Origin: CAYJLB01 sp964370845
Lineage (GTDB): Bacteria; Bacillota; Clostridia; Oscillospirales; Ruminococcaceae
Reading direction: 5' to 3'
Assembly: GCA_964370845.1 (NCBI GenBank)
Contig: CAYJLB010000015.1
Location: forward strand, 1 to 41,157
DNA: 41,157 bases
Position 1 is the first letter of the stretch, and the number at the start of each line of letters is the position of its first letter. Both the position numbers and the translations under genes were made by a program. Under the pieces are notes generated by a model that worked only from the letters and a program-made list of their open reading frames with translations, was not told the DNA's origin and made no database searches. Shown here one piece after another: positions 1 through 8,485 of the stretch.

Positions 1-23
1 TCAAGTGAGAAATCTCTTGGCAT
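1..23 (-). CDS. fusA: Elongation factor G, first codons only
   Basis: Reading leftward from an ATG at 23-21 gives MPRDFSL, the characteristic amino terminus of translation elongation factor G (EF-G typically begins MPR.FSLE). EF-G is the GTPase that drives ribosomal translocation. A ribosome binding site, GGAAAGG on the minus strand at about 34-40, lies about 10 nt from this ATG. An in-frame ATG at 32-30 is too close to it to be used. The position directly after rpsL and rpsG is the normal str operon order. The gene leaves the window at base 1. Confidence 0.85.
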
Positions 24-56
24 AATATTCATTCCTTTCCGAATGCGTTGTAAGGC

Positions 57-84
57 TTTCTCCTAAATTTATATCTAGGAGAAA
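57..84 (-). other. Hairpin in the rpsG-fusA spacer
   Basis: A perfect 9-bp inverted repeat, TTTCTCCTA (57-65) and TAGGAGAAA (76-84) with a 10-nt loop, lies between the rpsG stop and fusA. No T-run follows it in the minus direction, so it is not an obvious terminator. It may affect mRNA processing or translation of fusA, but that is inference. Confidence 0.45.
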
Positions 85-109
85 TTCCTTAATCATAGTT
101 ATTAATCTA

Positions 110-591
110 TTAATAACGGTAATGTGCAAATGCTTTGTTAGCATCAGCCATTTTGTGAGTATCTTCACGCTTCTTACAAGCTCCGCCTGTACCGTTTAAT
201 GCGTCAAGAATTTCCGCTGCAAGTTTTTCTTTCATAGTGTCTTCGTTACGATTTCTTGAGTAAGATGTTAACCAACGTAGACCTAGAGTTTGTCTTCTTT
301 CANNNNNNNNNNCGCGGGGGTCGGCGGGACGGCCGAACTTCCATTGGAACTTGGTAAGTAGCACCACCAATACGGCGAGCCTTTACCTCTAAATTAGGCA
401 TTACGTTTTCCATTGCCTGTTCAAAACATTCAAGAGCTGATTTTCCAGCTTTCTCTTCAACAATTTCGAATGCACCATAAACAATCTTTTGAGCTACACC
501 TTTCTTGCCATCTAGCATAATGCTATTAACAAGGCGAGTTACAAGCTTAGAATTGTAGATTGGGTCAGCTAAAACATCACGTTTAGCAATT
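110..591 (-). CDS. rpsG: 30S ribosomal protein S7, broken by two assembly gaps
   Basis: S7 binds 16S rRNA and organises the head of the 30S subunit. Two homologous pieces are visible. Minus strand 591-336 reads IAKRDVLADPIYNSK through GGATYQVPMEV, and 301-110 reads ERRQTLGLRWLTSYSRN through ANKAFAHYRY then stop. Together they make nearly a full S7. They are separated by bases 313-335, a 23-nt stretch with 21 G/C, plus a run of ten N (303-312). A second run of ten N (592-601) replaces the codons for about the first six residues, and no start codon or suitable upstream ribosome binding site is seen beyond it. S7 is essential, so this is almost certainly misassembly rather than a real pseudogene. 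Confidence 0.85.
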
Positions 592-717
592 NNNNNNNNN
601 NCACGTTTTACTGTGACAATCCGCCACAATATAACGGACACGTCAGACCAAACGGAGGTAAATAATATATATAAACCCCACATTTATCTGTGGAAACTAG
701 AGTTTTCCTTTAGTTTT

Positions 718-761
718 GTGCAAAATTTGCACTGTGAATAAAATTTTGACCATGTCAAAAT
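718..761. other. Two palindromes in the rpsL-rpsG spacer
   Basis: The spacer between rpsG and rpsL (about 602-832) contains GTGCAAAATTTGCAC at 718-732 and an 8-bp hairpin ATTTTGAC/GTCAAAAT at 743-761 with a 3-nt loop. Neither is followed by a convincing T-run, and no protein gene is seen here. A spacer this long between rpsL and rpsG allows for regulation or mRNA processing, but the assembly just to the left is unreliable. Confidence 0.35.
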
Positions 762-832
762 CAATTTCGCCTACATCAAAAATCTAATTTTGTTGTAAAC
801 AAAATTTCTAACTTGCTTTATAAAAAAACAAA

Positions 833-1258
833 TTATTTAGCAGCCCCTGCTTTAGGTCTTTTTGCACCGTATTTTGAACGAGATTGCATTCTCTTAGCAA
901 CACCTTGTGCATCAAGAGTACCACGGATAATATGGTAACGCACACCTGGTAAGTCTTTAACACGTCCACCACGAATCATAACAACACTGTGTTCTTGTAG
1001 GTTGTGTCCGATACCTGGGATGTAAGCAGTTACTTCATAACCATTTGTAAGTCTAACTCTTGCGATTTTTCTCATTGCTGAGTTAGGTTTTTTAGGTGTA
1101 GCAGTTCTAACAGCTGTACAAACTCCTCTTTTTTGTGGTGAAGACATATTAATCTCTTTCTTATTGATTGAGTTATAGCCTTTTTGAAGTGCTGGTGCAG
1201 TTGATTTTGTAGCAAGAACATCTCTGCCCTTTCTAACTAACTGATTAAAAGTTGGCAT
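833..1258 (-). CDS. rpsL: 30S ribosomal protein S12
   Basis: S12 sits at the decoding centre of the 30S subunit. The 141-residue product starts MPTFNQLVRKGRD and contains the conserved loops TPKKPNSA and RGGRVKDLPGVRYH, where streptomycin resistance mutations occur. Both loops show the wild-type lysines. It has the insert around residues 24-40 (KGYNSINKKEINMSSPQ) that is usual in clostridial S12 and makes it longer than the E. coli protein. The ribosome binding site GGAAAGGAG is well placed before the ATG. It is the first gene of the str operon, transcribed from the consensus promoter at 1311-1338. Confidence 0.97.
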   Translation of the reverse strand: MPTFNQLVRKGRDVLATKSTAPALQKGYNSINKKEINMSSPQKRGVCTAVRTATPKKPNSAMRKIARVRLTNGYEVTAYIPGIGHNLQEHSVVMIRGGRVKDLPGVRYHIIRGTLDAQGVAKRMQSRSKYGAKRPKAGAAK

Positions 1259-1310
1259 TATATTTCTCCTTTCCTCAAAATTTATACAAATACAATTTGC
1301 ATACCTATAA

Positions 1311-1338
1311 ATTATACCATATACTTAGCCTTTGTCAA
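1311..1338 (-). promoter_or_regulatory. Promoter of the str operon
   Basis: On the minus strand a perfect -35 TTGACA (1338-1333) and a perfect -10 TATAAT (1316-1311) are separated by 16 nt. The predicted start of transcription is near 1304, about 45 nt before the rpsL ATG. This is a strong sigma-A promoter, as expected for ribosomal protein genes. Confidence 0.85.
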
Positions 1339-1480
1339 GTATTTTGGCGAATTTTTTATGATTTTATACATATTTTCCACATTCGTCACTAAATCTACTT
1401 TTAAAATCCATTTTTTAGCTATTTTTTCGTAAACTTTATGTTAATTATTTAGTTATTTAACAAAAATTATGAATTATAAA

Positions 1481-1512
1481 AAGGTTGTGATAAATTATCA
1501 CAACCTTTTTTT
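1481..1512. terminator. Terminator at the end of the murA-hydrolase operon
   Basis: A 10-bp perfect stem GGTTGTGATA/TATCACAACC (1483-1492 and 1496-1505), extended by A-T pairs, is bordered by A-runs and T-runs on both sides. It directly follows the stop codon of the minus-strand hydrolase gene at 1512. Confidence 0.85.
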
Positions 1513-2582
1513 TACCTATCGAACAAAATATCTGTTGAATGGTTAATTTCTTCTATTACATCATAAAAAAATTGTTGGTCGGAAATTTCTCCATCGCTTT
1601 CCGTCATCATAACTATTATGTAGGGTGCATTTTCTTTGAAAACTATCCCCGAATCGTGGTATGCGCCCTCAGCCCAACCCGATTTATTCGCAACGTCCAT
1701 TGAAAATCCTGTCCCAATTCTAATAAGAGAAAACTGACTCGCTAAAGCACTTTCAACGAGAATTTCCCAATCTTTTGACTTATCTTTATTCTGATAAATT
1801 TTTTCCCAAAAATAAGCAACAGTACGAGCGGTTAATTCACCAAAACGCAAATATTCATCTAACTTAGCCTCAAACCCGTGGCTTGCAAGCAAATCATTAT
1901 AACCCTCATAACCGAAATAATCATAAAGCATCATATAAGCAACATTGTCAGAAGTAGCAAGAACCGCAGCAATCAGCTCTTTTATTGTATATTCGCTACC
2001 AATTTCCTCAAACTGCATTTCCCCTGTGCCCTCGGAAAAATGTCTATCTTCATAAACTAAAACGTCATCAAACGAAGCTTTTCCCTTTTCAATTTCCTCC
2101 ATACAATAGTACAAAAACGGCAATTTTATAAGAGAAGCACTAAAAAAAAGCGCATCTTCATTGTGTGCAAAATGAATTCCGCTATTTAAATCGATTAAAT
2201 AAACAGCAGATTCTTTTTCATAATTTTCTATTAAAGGCACAACATTTTCAAATTCGGGCAACTTAAAAATGTCCAAAACATTGATATGTTCCCCTGTAAA
2301 AACAGCCGTTTCCTTTTCAGAATTTGGCTCTGTTGCAGTAGTTTCACTTTCAATAGTTTCAGGCAAAATAACTTCAACCATAACAACACTTTCAGCAGTT
2401 TTTACTATAGTTTCAGTGGTTTCAGCACTACTTTCTTTGGTTTCAGTTAGTTCATTTTCAGCGGTAAATAAATTATCGTCTTCTCTCTTAGAAGCAGGTT
2501 CCACTAAATTTGAACTTGAAATCGATATAGCAAAAGTAGAAATTAAAGCTATTATAAGTACCGCCGAAACTATTTTTCTCAC
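1512..2582 (-). CDS. Class A beta-lactamase-like serine hydrolase, secreted or anchored
   Basis: This 356-residue protein has an N-terminal hydrophobic segment (residues 4-24), then a low-complexity Ser/Thr/Glu-rich linker to about residue 95, then a beta-lactamase/transpeptidase-like domain. The three active-site motifs are visible: SLIK (S150, K153) as SxxK, SDN at 211-213, and KSG at 300-302. Family members are often annotated as 'class A beta-lactamase-related' and may act on cell-wall peptides rather than antibiotics. No Glu166-type omega-loop motif was identified with certainty. It starts with GTG, 7 nt after GGAGG. It is the last gene of an operon with murA, walJ-like and rlmH, which supports a cell-wall role, though substrate is unknown. 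Confidence 0.8.
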   Translation of the reverse strand: MRKIVSAVLIIALISTFAISISSSNLVEPASKREDDNLFTAENELTETKESSAETTETIVKTAESVVMVEVILPETIESETTATEPNSEKETAVFTGEHINVLDIFKLPEFENVVPLIENYEKESAVYLIDLNSGIHFAHNEDALFFSASLIKLPFLYYCMEEIEKGKASFDDVLVYEDRHFSEGTGEMQFEEIGSEYTIKELIAAVLATSDNVAYMMLYDYFGYEGYNDLLASHGFEAKLDEYLRFGELTARTVAYFWEKIYQNKDKSKDWEILVESALASQFSLIRIGTGFSMDVANKSGWAEGAYHDSGIVFKENAPYIIVMMTESDGEISDQQFFYDVIEEINHSTDILFDR

Positions 2583-2606
2583 GAATTTTCCTCCAGTAAA
2601 ACAACC

Positions 2607-3089
2607 TTATTTATGATATTTTGAATTATTTAATATTGAAAATCCACGATAAATCTGCTCAGTCAAAATTACCCTTGCAAGCTGGTGTGGAAATGTCATT
2701 TTTGATATTGATAATTTATAATTACAACTATTTTTTATAGTGTCGCAAAGTCCAAAAGAACTACCTATAAAAAAATTCAAAGTGCTTTTTCCTTGTATCG
2801 ACGCATTTTCCATCGCCTTGGAAAAATCCGTGCTTGAAAGTTGTTTCCCCTCAATGCACATAGCAAAATTATATGAACTTCCCGTAAAATACTTCTTCAT
2901 CACTTCACCCTCTTTAGAAAGGGCAGATAAAATTTCCTTATCCGACGGATTATCAGAAAGTCTTTCTTCGGAGAGTTCAACAAATTTTATATTACAAAAA
3001 GCTTTAAGCCTTTTCTCGTACTCAGAAATTGCTTCTTTAAGGTATTTTTCCTTTAATTTCCCAACAGAAATAACATTTACAGTAAGCAT
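2607..3089 (-). CDS. rlmH: 23S rRNA (pseudouridine1915-N3) methyltransferase RlmH
   Basis: RlmH is a SPOUT-family enzyme that methylates pseudouridine 1915 in helix 69 of 23S rRNA, using SAM. The 160-residue length fits. The SPOUT cofactor knot is seen as FFIGSSFGL, and the C-terminal signature KMTFPHQLARVILTEQIYR followed by a terminal YHK is diagnostic. I place the start at the ATG at 3089, which has GAGGG just upstream, rather than at the in-frame TTG four codons earlier that overlaps this ribosome binding site. Its position after the walJ-like gene is common in Firmicutes. Confidence 0.95.
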   Translation of the reverse strand: MLTVNVISVGKLKEKYLKEAISEYEKRLKAFCNIKFVELSEERLSDNPSDKEILSALSKEGEVMKKYFTGSSYNFAMCIEGKQLSSTDFSKAMENASIQGKSTLNFFIGSSFGLCDTIKNSCNYKLSISKMTFPHQLARVILTEQIYRGFSILNNSKYHK

Positions 3090-3104
3090 TTTAACCCTCA
3101 ATTC

Positions 3105-3890
3105 CTATAAAACAACAACTTCCCCATTAGAAACAACAGGTGCAACTAAAAGGCTGTAATCTTTATCTCGTTCAAAATCAGTAAGCTTTGCCAAAACCGC
3201 ATTTTCAGCAGTTGAAGGAGTGTTATTTTCTTGACTTAAATGCCCTAAAATAATCCTTTTTGTTCCGTTATGTAAGAGATATTCAACCTGCAAAGCGCAA
3301 TCTTCATTGGACAAATGCCCATATTTAGAAGAAATTCGCTTTTTCAAAAATTGCGGATAAGCTCCACTCAAAAGCATTTTTTCGTCATAGTTTGCCTCAA
3401 TAAAAACAAGGTCCGAGCCTTTCATATTTTCGGTTACAATAGGTGTAATTTCCCCTAAATCGGTGGCAAAGCAAATCTTTTTATTATCCTTAGTTTTAAC
3501 TAAAAAACCGCAACTTTCCACAGCATCGTGGGAGGTTGAAAAGGAAGTAACCTCCAAATCAGCAAGCCGAACATATTTATTATTTATGGCATAACTTTCA
3601 CACTCTTTTGAAATAATTTCATTCCTCATTAATTCAAAAAGAGTTTCCCCACTTGAAATAATGGGGATTTTATATTTATTAGTAAGGGTTTTAAGTCCAC
3701 AAATATGGTCAGAATGTTCGTGGGTAATAAAAATCCCTTTAACAGCATTAATTGAAATATTGTTATTTTCCAAAGCGGAAACAATCCTTTTGCAACTAAC
3801 ACCCGCGTCTATTAAAATTCCACTTTTTTCGTCGCCGATATAGGTGGAATTACCTTTGCTTGAACTAAATAAAGGATAAACTCTTGCCAT
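3105..3890 (-). CDS. walJ: MBL-fold metallohydrolase, WalJ/YycJ type
   Basis: A 261-residue metallo-beta-lactamase-fold protein. The metal-binding motif THEHSDH and a downstream FATDLG aspartate are present, along with the late LGHLSQENN histidine. N-terminal FSSSKGNSTYIG is typical of the WalJ (YycJ) group, whose members act as single-domain 5'-exonuclease-like hydrolases linked to cell-wall homeostasis and DNA repair. The gene begins 6 bp after the murA stop, and its ATG has no clear ribosome binding site, so translation may be coupled to murA. rlmH follows after 15 bp. The assignment to the subfamily is firm; the exact substrate is not known. Confidence 0.85.
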   Translation of the reverse strand: MARVYPLFSSSKGNSTYIGDEKSGILIDAGVSCKRIVSALENNNISINAVKGIFITHEHSDHICGLKTLTNKYKIPIISSGETLFELMRNEIISKECESYAINNKYVRLADLEVTSFSTSHDAVESCGFLVKTKDNKKICFATDLGEITPIVTENMKGSDLVFIEANYDEKMLLSGAYPQFLKKRISSKYGHLSNEDCALQVEYLLHNGTKRIILGHLSQENNTPSTAENAVLAKLTDFERDKDYSLLVAPVVSNGEVVVL

Positions 3891-3896
3891 ATAATA

Positions 3897-5180
3897 TTAA
3901 ACCGCGTTTCTCATTGCTGGCCCCGGAATTTTAATTCGCTTAATATCAGCGCCAATTTTACGGAATTTTTCTTCAAGGTTTTCATATCCACGCTCAATAT
4001 GGTGAATATCCTCAATTTCAGTAATTCCATCAGCAGAAAGTCCAGCAATTACTAAAGCTGCACCAGCACGCAAGTCAGTTGCCTTTACAGGAGCACCAGT
4101 AAGTTGTCCAACACCTTCAATAACCGCAACTTTTCCGTCAACAGAAATGTCAGCGCCCATTCTACGAAGTTCAGCAACATATCTAAATCTATTGTCAAAA
4201 ATATCGTCAGTTACAAGACTTGTACCCTTAGCCATAGTTAAAAGCACAGAAAATTGAGGTTGCATATCAGTAGGAAAACCAGGGTGTGGCATAGTTTTCA
4301 CGCTTGTTCTTTCAAGATTATCTGTTCCAATTACACGAATAGCATCGTCAAATTCTTCAACAGTTGCTCCAACTTTACGAAGCTTATTTGTAATGGACTC
4401 AAGGTGTTTTGGAATAACATTTTTGATTAAAACATCGCCTTTAGTAGCAGCTGCTGCAACCATAAAAGTTCCCGCTTCAATTTGGTCAGGGATAATTGCA
4501 TAAGTTGTCCCGTGGAGTTTCTCAACACCTCTAATTTTAATTACATCAGTACCAGCGCCCATAATGTCCGCACCCATTGAGTTTAAAAAGTTTGCAAGGT
4601 CAACAATATGAGGCTCTTTAGCAGCATTTTCAATAATTGTAAGCCCTTTTGCCTTTACAGCGGCAAACATAGCATTAATAGTAGCTCCAACAGTGATTAA
4701 ATCGAAATAAATTTGCGAACCGATAAGTTCATTTGCATGGATTTCCACCATTCCATGTTCAATAATATCAGTTGCACCAAGAGCTTTAAAAGCTTTCAAA
4801 TGTTGGTCAATAGGTCTATCCCCTAAATCACAACCACCAGGCATAGAAACCTTTGCTTTTTTAAATCTTCCAAGCAAGGTCCCCATAAAATAGCAAGAAG
4901 CTCTCATCAAACGTGCCAATTCATAAGGCACAACAGGCTCTTTAATACCTCTTGTATCAATTTCATAAGTATTTTTATCTATAGTTTTAATAGTTGCACC
5001 CATTTCATAAAGAATTCTAATACAACTAGAAGTATCACTTATATCAGGGACATTTTCCAAAATACATGGTTCGTCAGCCATAATTGTACCAACAACAATA
5101 GCCACCGCAGCATTTTTAGCTCCACTTATATCCACAGATCCTCTTAGCGGATTGTTTCCATTAATTATATATTTTTCCAA
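3897..5180 (-). CDS. murA: UDP-N-acetylglucosamine 1-carboxyvinyltransferase
   Basis: MurA transfers enolpyruvate from PEP to UDP-GlcNAc, the first committed step of peptidoglycan synthesis, in the cytoplasm. The conserved GAKNAA motif (catalytic Lys/Asn), the PGGCDLGDRPIDQH loop carrying the PEP-binding, fosfomycin-reactive cysteine, and FPTDMQPQ are all present. The best start is TTG at 5180, placed 7 nt after GGGAG. It gives MEKYIINGNNPLRG, matching the usual MurA amino terminus. An ATG 21 nt upstream would put the ribosome binding site inside the gene. It heads the operon with the walJ-like gene, rlmH and the serine hydrolase. Confidence 0.95.
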   Translation of the reverse strand: MEKYIINGNNPLRGSVDISGAKNAAVAIVVGTIMADEPCILENVPDISDTSSCIRILYEMGATIKTIDKNTYEIDTRGIKEPVVPYELARLMRASCYFMGTLLGRFKKAKVSMPGGCDLGDRPIDQHLKAFKALGATDIIEHGMVEIHANELIGSQIYFDLITVGATINAMFAAVKAKGLTIIENAAKEPHIVDLANFLNSMGADIMGAGTDVIKIRGVEKLHGTTYAIIPDQIEAGTFMVAAAATKGDVLIKNVIPKHLESITNKLRKVGATVEEFDDAIRVIGTDNLERTSVKTMPHPGFPTDMQPQFSVLLTMAKGTSLVTDDIFDNRFRYVAELRRMGADISVDGKVAVIEGVGQLTGAPVKATDLRAGAALVIAGLSADGITEIEDIHHIERGYENLEEKFRKIGADIKRIKIPGPAMRNAV

Positions 5181-5378
5181 GATTACACTCCCTATTTTCA
5201 ATTAATTTATATATTTACATTTAAACGAATATTTTCCTTTAATAAATAGTATTAATAAAGTTATTATCTATTTTTACAATAAAATTATTCCAAAAAGACT
5301 AAATTTTATACTACCTCATAATACTAACCATAACATTATATCATATTATTCCAAAAATTAAAAGAGTTTTTTAAAATT

Positions 5379-5410
5379 TAAACCCTATGACTAAAAAATC
5401 ATAGGGTTTA
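5379..5410. terminator. Terminator after the cyclophilin gene
   Basis: A 12-bp perfect inverted repeat TAAACCCTATGA/TCATAGGGTTTA with an 8-nt loop lies 4 nt beyond the minus-strand stop at 5415. The following minus-strand bases are A/T-rich with only a moderate T-run. The spacer 5181-5378 upstream of murA otherwise shows no gene. Only weak promoter-like hexamers for murA are visible there. Confidence 0.75.
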
Positions 5411-5414
5411 TAAA

Positions 5415-6203
5415 TTATTTTTGGTATTTTTCGATAGTAATTTTATTAATTTTTAAGTCGCTATCTTCCAAAGACATAGTGGAAATTTTTTCCAAAACGT
5501 CCATTCCTTCATAAGTTTGAGCAAAAACAGTGAAAACACCTGCATATTGTGGGATACCACCGTTGTCGAAAAACGCTTGCGCAAGTTCAGGATTAATAGG
5601 ATTTCCTTCCTCATCTTCCGCCTCTAAAATAGCAGTTTTAACTTCTTCAGTATACTCAATAGTGTTTACAGCACAAAGGAAAGCCCCTGTCCCCTCGTAA
5701 TCAAGTCCAACAGATAGGAAAGATCCTTTAAACGGCCATAATTCAGTTGAAAATTCATTTTCGTTTACTGCATGTTCAGCGTCATAGTATTCTTGTGGGA
5801 ATTTTCCTTCAACTTCCGCTTCACCCTCGGCTAAAACTTCATCTTCGCCAATTACAACACCGTCAGCTTTGTTTGTTCCGAATAGGAAAAATCCGCCTGT
5901 AGGTTCAATATTATAGAAATAGTTGTCGTCATAAAATCCACTTTCAACTAAATTTACAAAGTATTCAACAGTGTTAGGAGCGTGCTCTCTATATAATGCG
6001 ATTTTAATTATCCCCTCAGAAGTATCGATAATAGCAACTTCTTGTCCGTCAGCAGGTTCATCTAATTGAGTTAAACCGTATTCAGTATGGCTTAAATTCA
6101 AAACAGTTTGATTTCCCATAAAAAATTGAACCATGGAAATACCAAAAATTACTACCACACCAACTAATATAATTATAATTAACTTTTTCTTGCTCATTCT
6201 CAT
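5415..6203 (-). CDS. Membrane-anchored cyclophilin-type peptidyl-prolyl isomerase
   Basis: Cyclophilins catalyse cis/trans isomerisation at proline bonds. A single N-terminal membrane segment (KKLIIIILVGVVVIFGISMV) anchors the protein outside the cell. The cyclophilin domain starts near residue 60 (EGIIKIALYREHAPNTVEYFVNLVESGFYD is split over the usual first strand and helix). Conserved elements GSFLSVG and GVFTVFAQTYEGMDVLEKI follow. The catalytic FHR-type arginine and the QGGD glutamine loop are altered (YFYNIEPTGGFFLF), so activity may be low. I choose the ATG at 6203, about 12 nt after AAAGGA; further ATGs upstream overlap the ribosome binding site. It lies 40 bp after cysS and probably shares its transcript. 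Confidence 0.8.
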   Translation of the reverse strand: MRMSKKKLIIIILVGVVVIFGISMVQFFMGNQTVLNLSHTEYGLTQLDEPADGQEVAIIDTSEGIIKIALYREHAPNTVEYFVNLVESGFYDDNYFYNIEPTGGFFLFGTNKADGVVIGEDEVLAEGEAEVEGKFPQEYYDAEHAVNENEFSTELWPFKGSFLSVGLDYEGTGAFLCAVNTIEYTEEVKTAILEAEDEEGNPINPELAQAFFDNGGIPQYAGVFTVFAQTYEGMDVLEKISTMSLEDSDLKINKITIEKYQK

Positions 6204-6243
6204 TTCAATAACCATTCCTTTCAAATTAAACAAAATGTATTTT

Positions 6244-7635
6244 TTATCTCTTTTTTATATTTACACCTTGTCTAGTTTCTTCCACAATATACCCTAAGTC
6301 TAATATTTTATCTCGAATATTATCTGCAAGGGCAAAATCTTTATTTTTTCTTGCATTTTTTCTTTCTTCCACTAAATCAAGAATTTCAGCAGGAATTTCT
6401 TCCTCCTCTTTCTCTTGACAAATCCCTAAAACTCCAGTAAGCTCACTAAATAATGAAAGAGCACCCTCAAGTTCAGCCTTAGTAACATCTTCTTTCAATG
6501 CCATAGTATTAATTTCTCTCACCAATTCAAACACAGCAGAAATTCCGTCAGCAGTGTTTAAATCATCATCTAAAGCAGTGATAAACTGAGTTTTTCTCTT
6601 TTCAAAAATCTCTTTTGCTTGAGCAGAAACTTCCCCGTCATTTGCGGTTTTAATCGCTCTTTCAAGCATTTCCTTACAATTATAAAGTCTTTCCAAAGAT
6701 GCTTTACAAGCTTCTAAAAGTTCAACACTATAATTCAACGGCATTCTGTAATGTGCTTGAATTAAAAGGTAACGAATTACCTCATAACCGTATTTTTCAG
6801 CTACTTCACGGACAGTGAAAAAATTCCCCTCCGACTTAGACATTTTTTTGTTATCAACATTAATATAACCATTGTGTACCCAGTAATTAGCCAAAGGTTT
6901 ATCATTAGCAGCCTCACTTTGAGCAATTTCGTTTTCGTGATGTGGGAAAATCAAGTCTTGCCCACCACAATGTATATCAATAGTATCCCCGATAATCTCT
7001 TTTGACATAGCAGAACATTCAATGTGCCAACCAGGGCGACCTTTCCCCCAAGGACAATCCCAAGATGGTTCTCCCTCTTTAGCAGCTTTCCAAAGTGCAA
7101 AGTCCATAGAATCTTCTTTTATGTCAGTAACGTCAACTCTTGCCCCAGATTGTAAATCTTCAATAGGCATTTTAGAAAGTTTTCCGTAACCAGGGAATTT
7201 TTTTGACCTAAAATAAACATCTCCACTCACTTCATAAGCAAAACCTTTTTCTATTAAAGTAGAAATAATATCAATGATATTTTGAATATTTTCGCTTACT
7301 TTTGGGTGAACGTTTGCAGGTTTAACATTAAGTCCCTCAGCGTCTTTTTTATACTCATTGATATATTTTTCGGAAATATTACTAAATTCAGTATTTTCTT
7401 CATTAGCTTTCTTAATAATCTTATCATCAACATCGGTAAAATTTTGCACATAAAAAACGTCCATATTTTTATACTCAAGGTATCTTCTTAAAACGTCAAA
7501 AACACAGATAGGACGGGCATTTCCGATATGAATATAATTGTAAACAGTAGGCCCACAAGCATAAATTGTAACTCTTTTTGGGTCAATAGTTTTAAGTTCT
7601 TCTTTTTTTCGTGAAAGGGTATTATATATTTTCAA
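6244..7635 (-). CDS. cysS: Cysteinyl-tRNA synthetase
   Basis: CysRS charges tRNA-Cys with cysteine. The class I signatures are present: HIGNARP for HIGH and KMSKS in NKKMSKSEGN. Zinc ligands are in ACGPTVYNYIHIG, GWHIECSAM and HCGGQDLIFPHHENE. The start is most likely TTG at 7635, giving the usual MKIYNTLSRKKEE terminus. It follows AAAGGAGC with a rather long 12-nt spacing. The longer upstream reading would overlap the end of cysE. cysE ends 22 bp earlier, so cysteine synthesis and its use for translation share a transcript, as in many Firmicutes. No T-box leader was found. Confidence 0.95.
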   Translation of the reverse strand: MKIYNTLSRKKEELKTIDPKRVTIYACGPTVYNYIHIGNARPICVFDVLRRYLEYKNMDVFYVQNFTDVDDKIIKKANEENTEFSNISEKYINEYKKDAEGLNVKPANVHPKVSENIQNIIDIISTLIEKGFAYEVSGDVYFRSKKFPGYGKLSKMPIEDLQSGARVDVTDIKEDSMDFALWKAAKEGEPSWDCPWGKGRPGWHIECSAMSKEIIGDTIDIHCGGQDLIFPHHENEIAQSEAANDKPLANYWVHNGYINVDNKKMSKSEGNFFTVREVAEKYGYEVIRYLLIQAHYRMPLNYSVELLEACKASLERLYNCKEMLERAIKTANDGEVSAQAKEIFEKRKTQFITALDDDLNTADGISAVFELVREINTMALKEDVTKAELEGALSLFSELTGVLGICQEKEEEEIPAEILDLVEERKNARKNKDFALADNIRDKILDLGYIVEETRQGVNIKKR

Positions 7636-7657
7636 TTTGTAAATTCGCTCCTTTAGC

Positions 7658-8314
7658 TTACTTGGTGTGTCTATGTTTATGCTTTGAGTTAATGGCAATT
7701 TGCTTTTCCATACGCTCAATTCGCATTAAGTGTTTGCATAATTCTTGTGCAACAGGGTCAGGAATGTGAACATGGTCAAGCTCACTACAGACTTTAATTC
7801 CATTTCTTTTAATAATTCTAGCTGGAACACCAACAGCGGTAGAATTATCAGGAATTGCTTCTAAAACCACAGCATTAGATGCAATATTAACATTATTTCC
7901 AACTGTAAAAGGTCCTAAAACTTTAGCACCACAGCCAACCATAACATTATCCCCTAAAGTCGGGTGACGTTTGCCTTTTTGTTTACCATTTCCCCCTAGC
8001 GTAACACCTTGATAAATCAAACAATTGTTGCCGATTTCAGTAGTTTCACCAATAACAACACCTGAACCGTGGTCAATGAAAAGCCCTTTACCAATTTTTG
8101 CACCAGGGTGAATTTCAATTCCTGTAAAAAACTTTGCCACTTGAGAAATAACTCTTGCGGTGAAAAAATGTTTGTTTTTGTAAAGGCGATGGGAAAGCCT
8201 ATACATAATAACTGCGTGCAATCCAGAATAGGTTAATAAAATTTCCGCATAACTTTTAGCGGAAGGGTCTCTTTCTTTGATTAACTTCAAATCTTGTACT
8301 ATAAATTCAAACAC
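7658..8314 (-). CDS. cysE: Serine O-acetyltransferase
   Basis: CysE acetylates L-serine with acetyl-CoA to O-acetylserine, the precursor of cysteine. The protein is the short form (about 218 residues) common in Gram-positive bacteria. It has the N-terminal helical part (RDPSAKSYAEILLTYSGLHA) and the left-handed beta-helix with HPGAKIGKGLFIDHGSGVVIG, carrying the catalytic His and Asp, and GKRHPTLGDNVMVG. The start is taken as GTG at 8314, 9 nt after GGAG. An ATG at 8323 directly abuts the ribosome binding site and is unlikely. The C-terminal tail is rich in His and Lys (NSKHKHRHTK). It is first in the cysE-cysS operon. Confidence 0.93.
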   Translation of the reverse strand: MFEFIVQDLKLIKERDPSAKSYAEILLTYSGLHAVIMYRLSHRLYKNKHFFTARVISQVAKFFTGIEIHPGAKIGKGLFIDHGSGVVIGETTEIGNNCLIYQGVTLGGNGKQKGKRHPTLGDNVMVGCGAKVLGPFTVGNNVNIASNAVVLEAIPDNSTAVGVPARIIKRNGIKVCSELDHVHIPDPVAQELCKHLMRIERMEKQIAINSKHKHRHTK

Positions 8315-8375
8315 AAACAACATCTCCTATAAAATGATTATTGTTAGAAATATCAACTTTTACATTATTATATGT

Positions 8376-8404
8376 ATATTACCATAATTGGTTAGATATT
8401 GCAA
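8376..8404 (-). promoter_or_regulatory. Promoter of cysE-cysS
   Basis: On the minus strand, -35 TTGCAA (8404-8399) and -10 TAATAT (8381-8376) are 17 nt apart, about 60 nt before the cysE start. The short leader has no T-box features. Confidence 0.65.
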
Positions 8405-8440
8405 GGATTTTTTATTTTTATTTGAAATGCGTTTTTTAAC

Positions 8441-8469
8441 TTGACAATTGAAACTGATTTTGATATAAT
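8441..8469 (+). promoter_or_regulatory. Promoter of tRNA-Thr
   Basis: A perfect TTGACA (8441-8446), a 17-nt spacer and a perfect TATAAT (8464-8469) end 16 nt before the tRNA. It diverges from the cysE promoter. Confidence 0.85.
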
Positions 8470-8485
8470 ATTTTATGCTAATAAT

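Noticed and set aside
602..683. N-terminal extension of rpsG reading through the second gap
   Set aside because: The extra residues do not resemble S7, lack a ribosome binding site and cross ten N; they reflect the damaged assembly.
2269..2616. Protein gene on the plus strand opposite the serine hydrolase
   Set aside because: It mirrors the Ser/Thr/Glu-rich linker of the hydrolase on the other strand and has no ribosome binding site or homology.
8315..8440. T-box riboswitch before cysE-cysS
   Set aside because: The leader is about 60 nt and lacks the T-box sequence, specifier stem and terminator.
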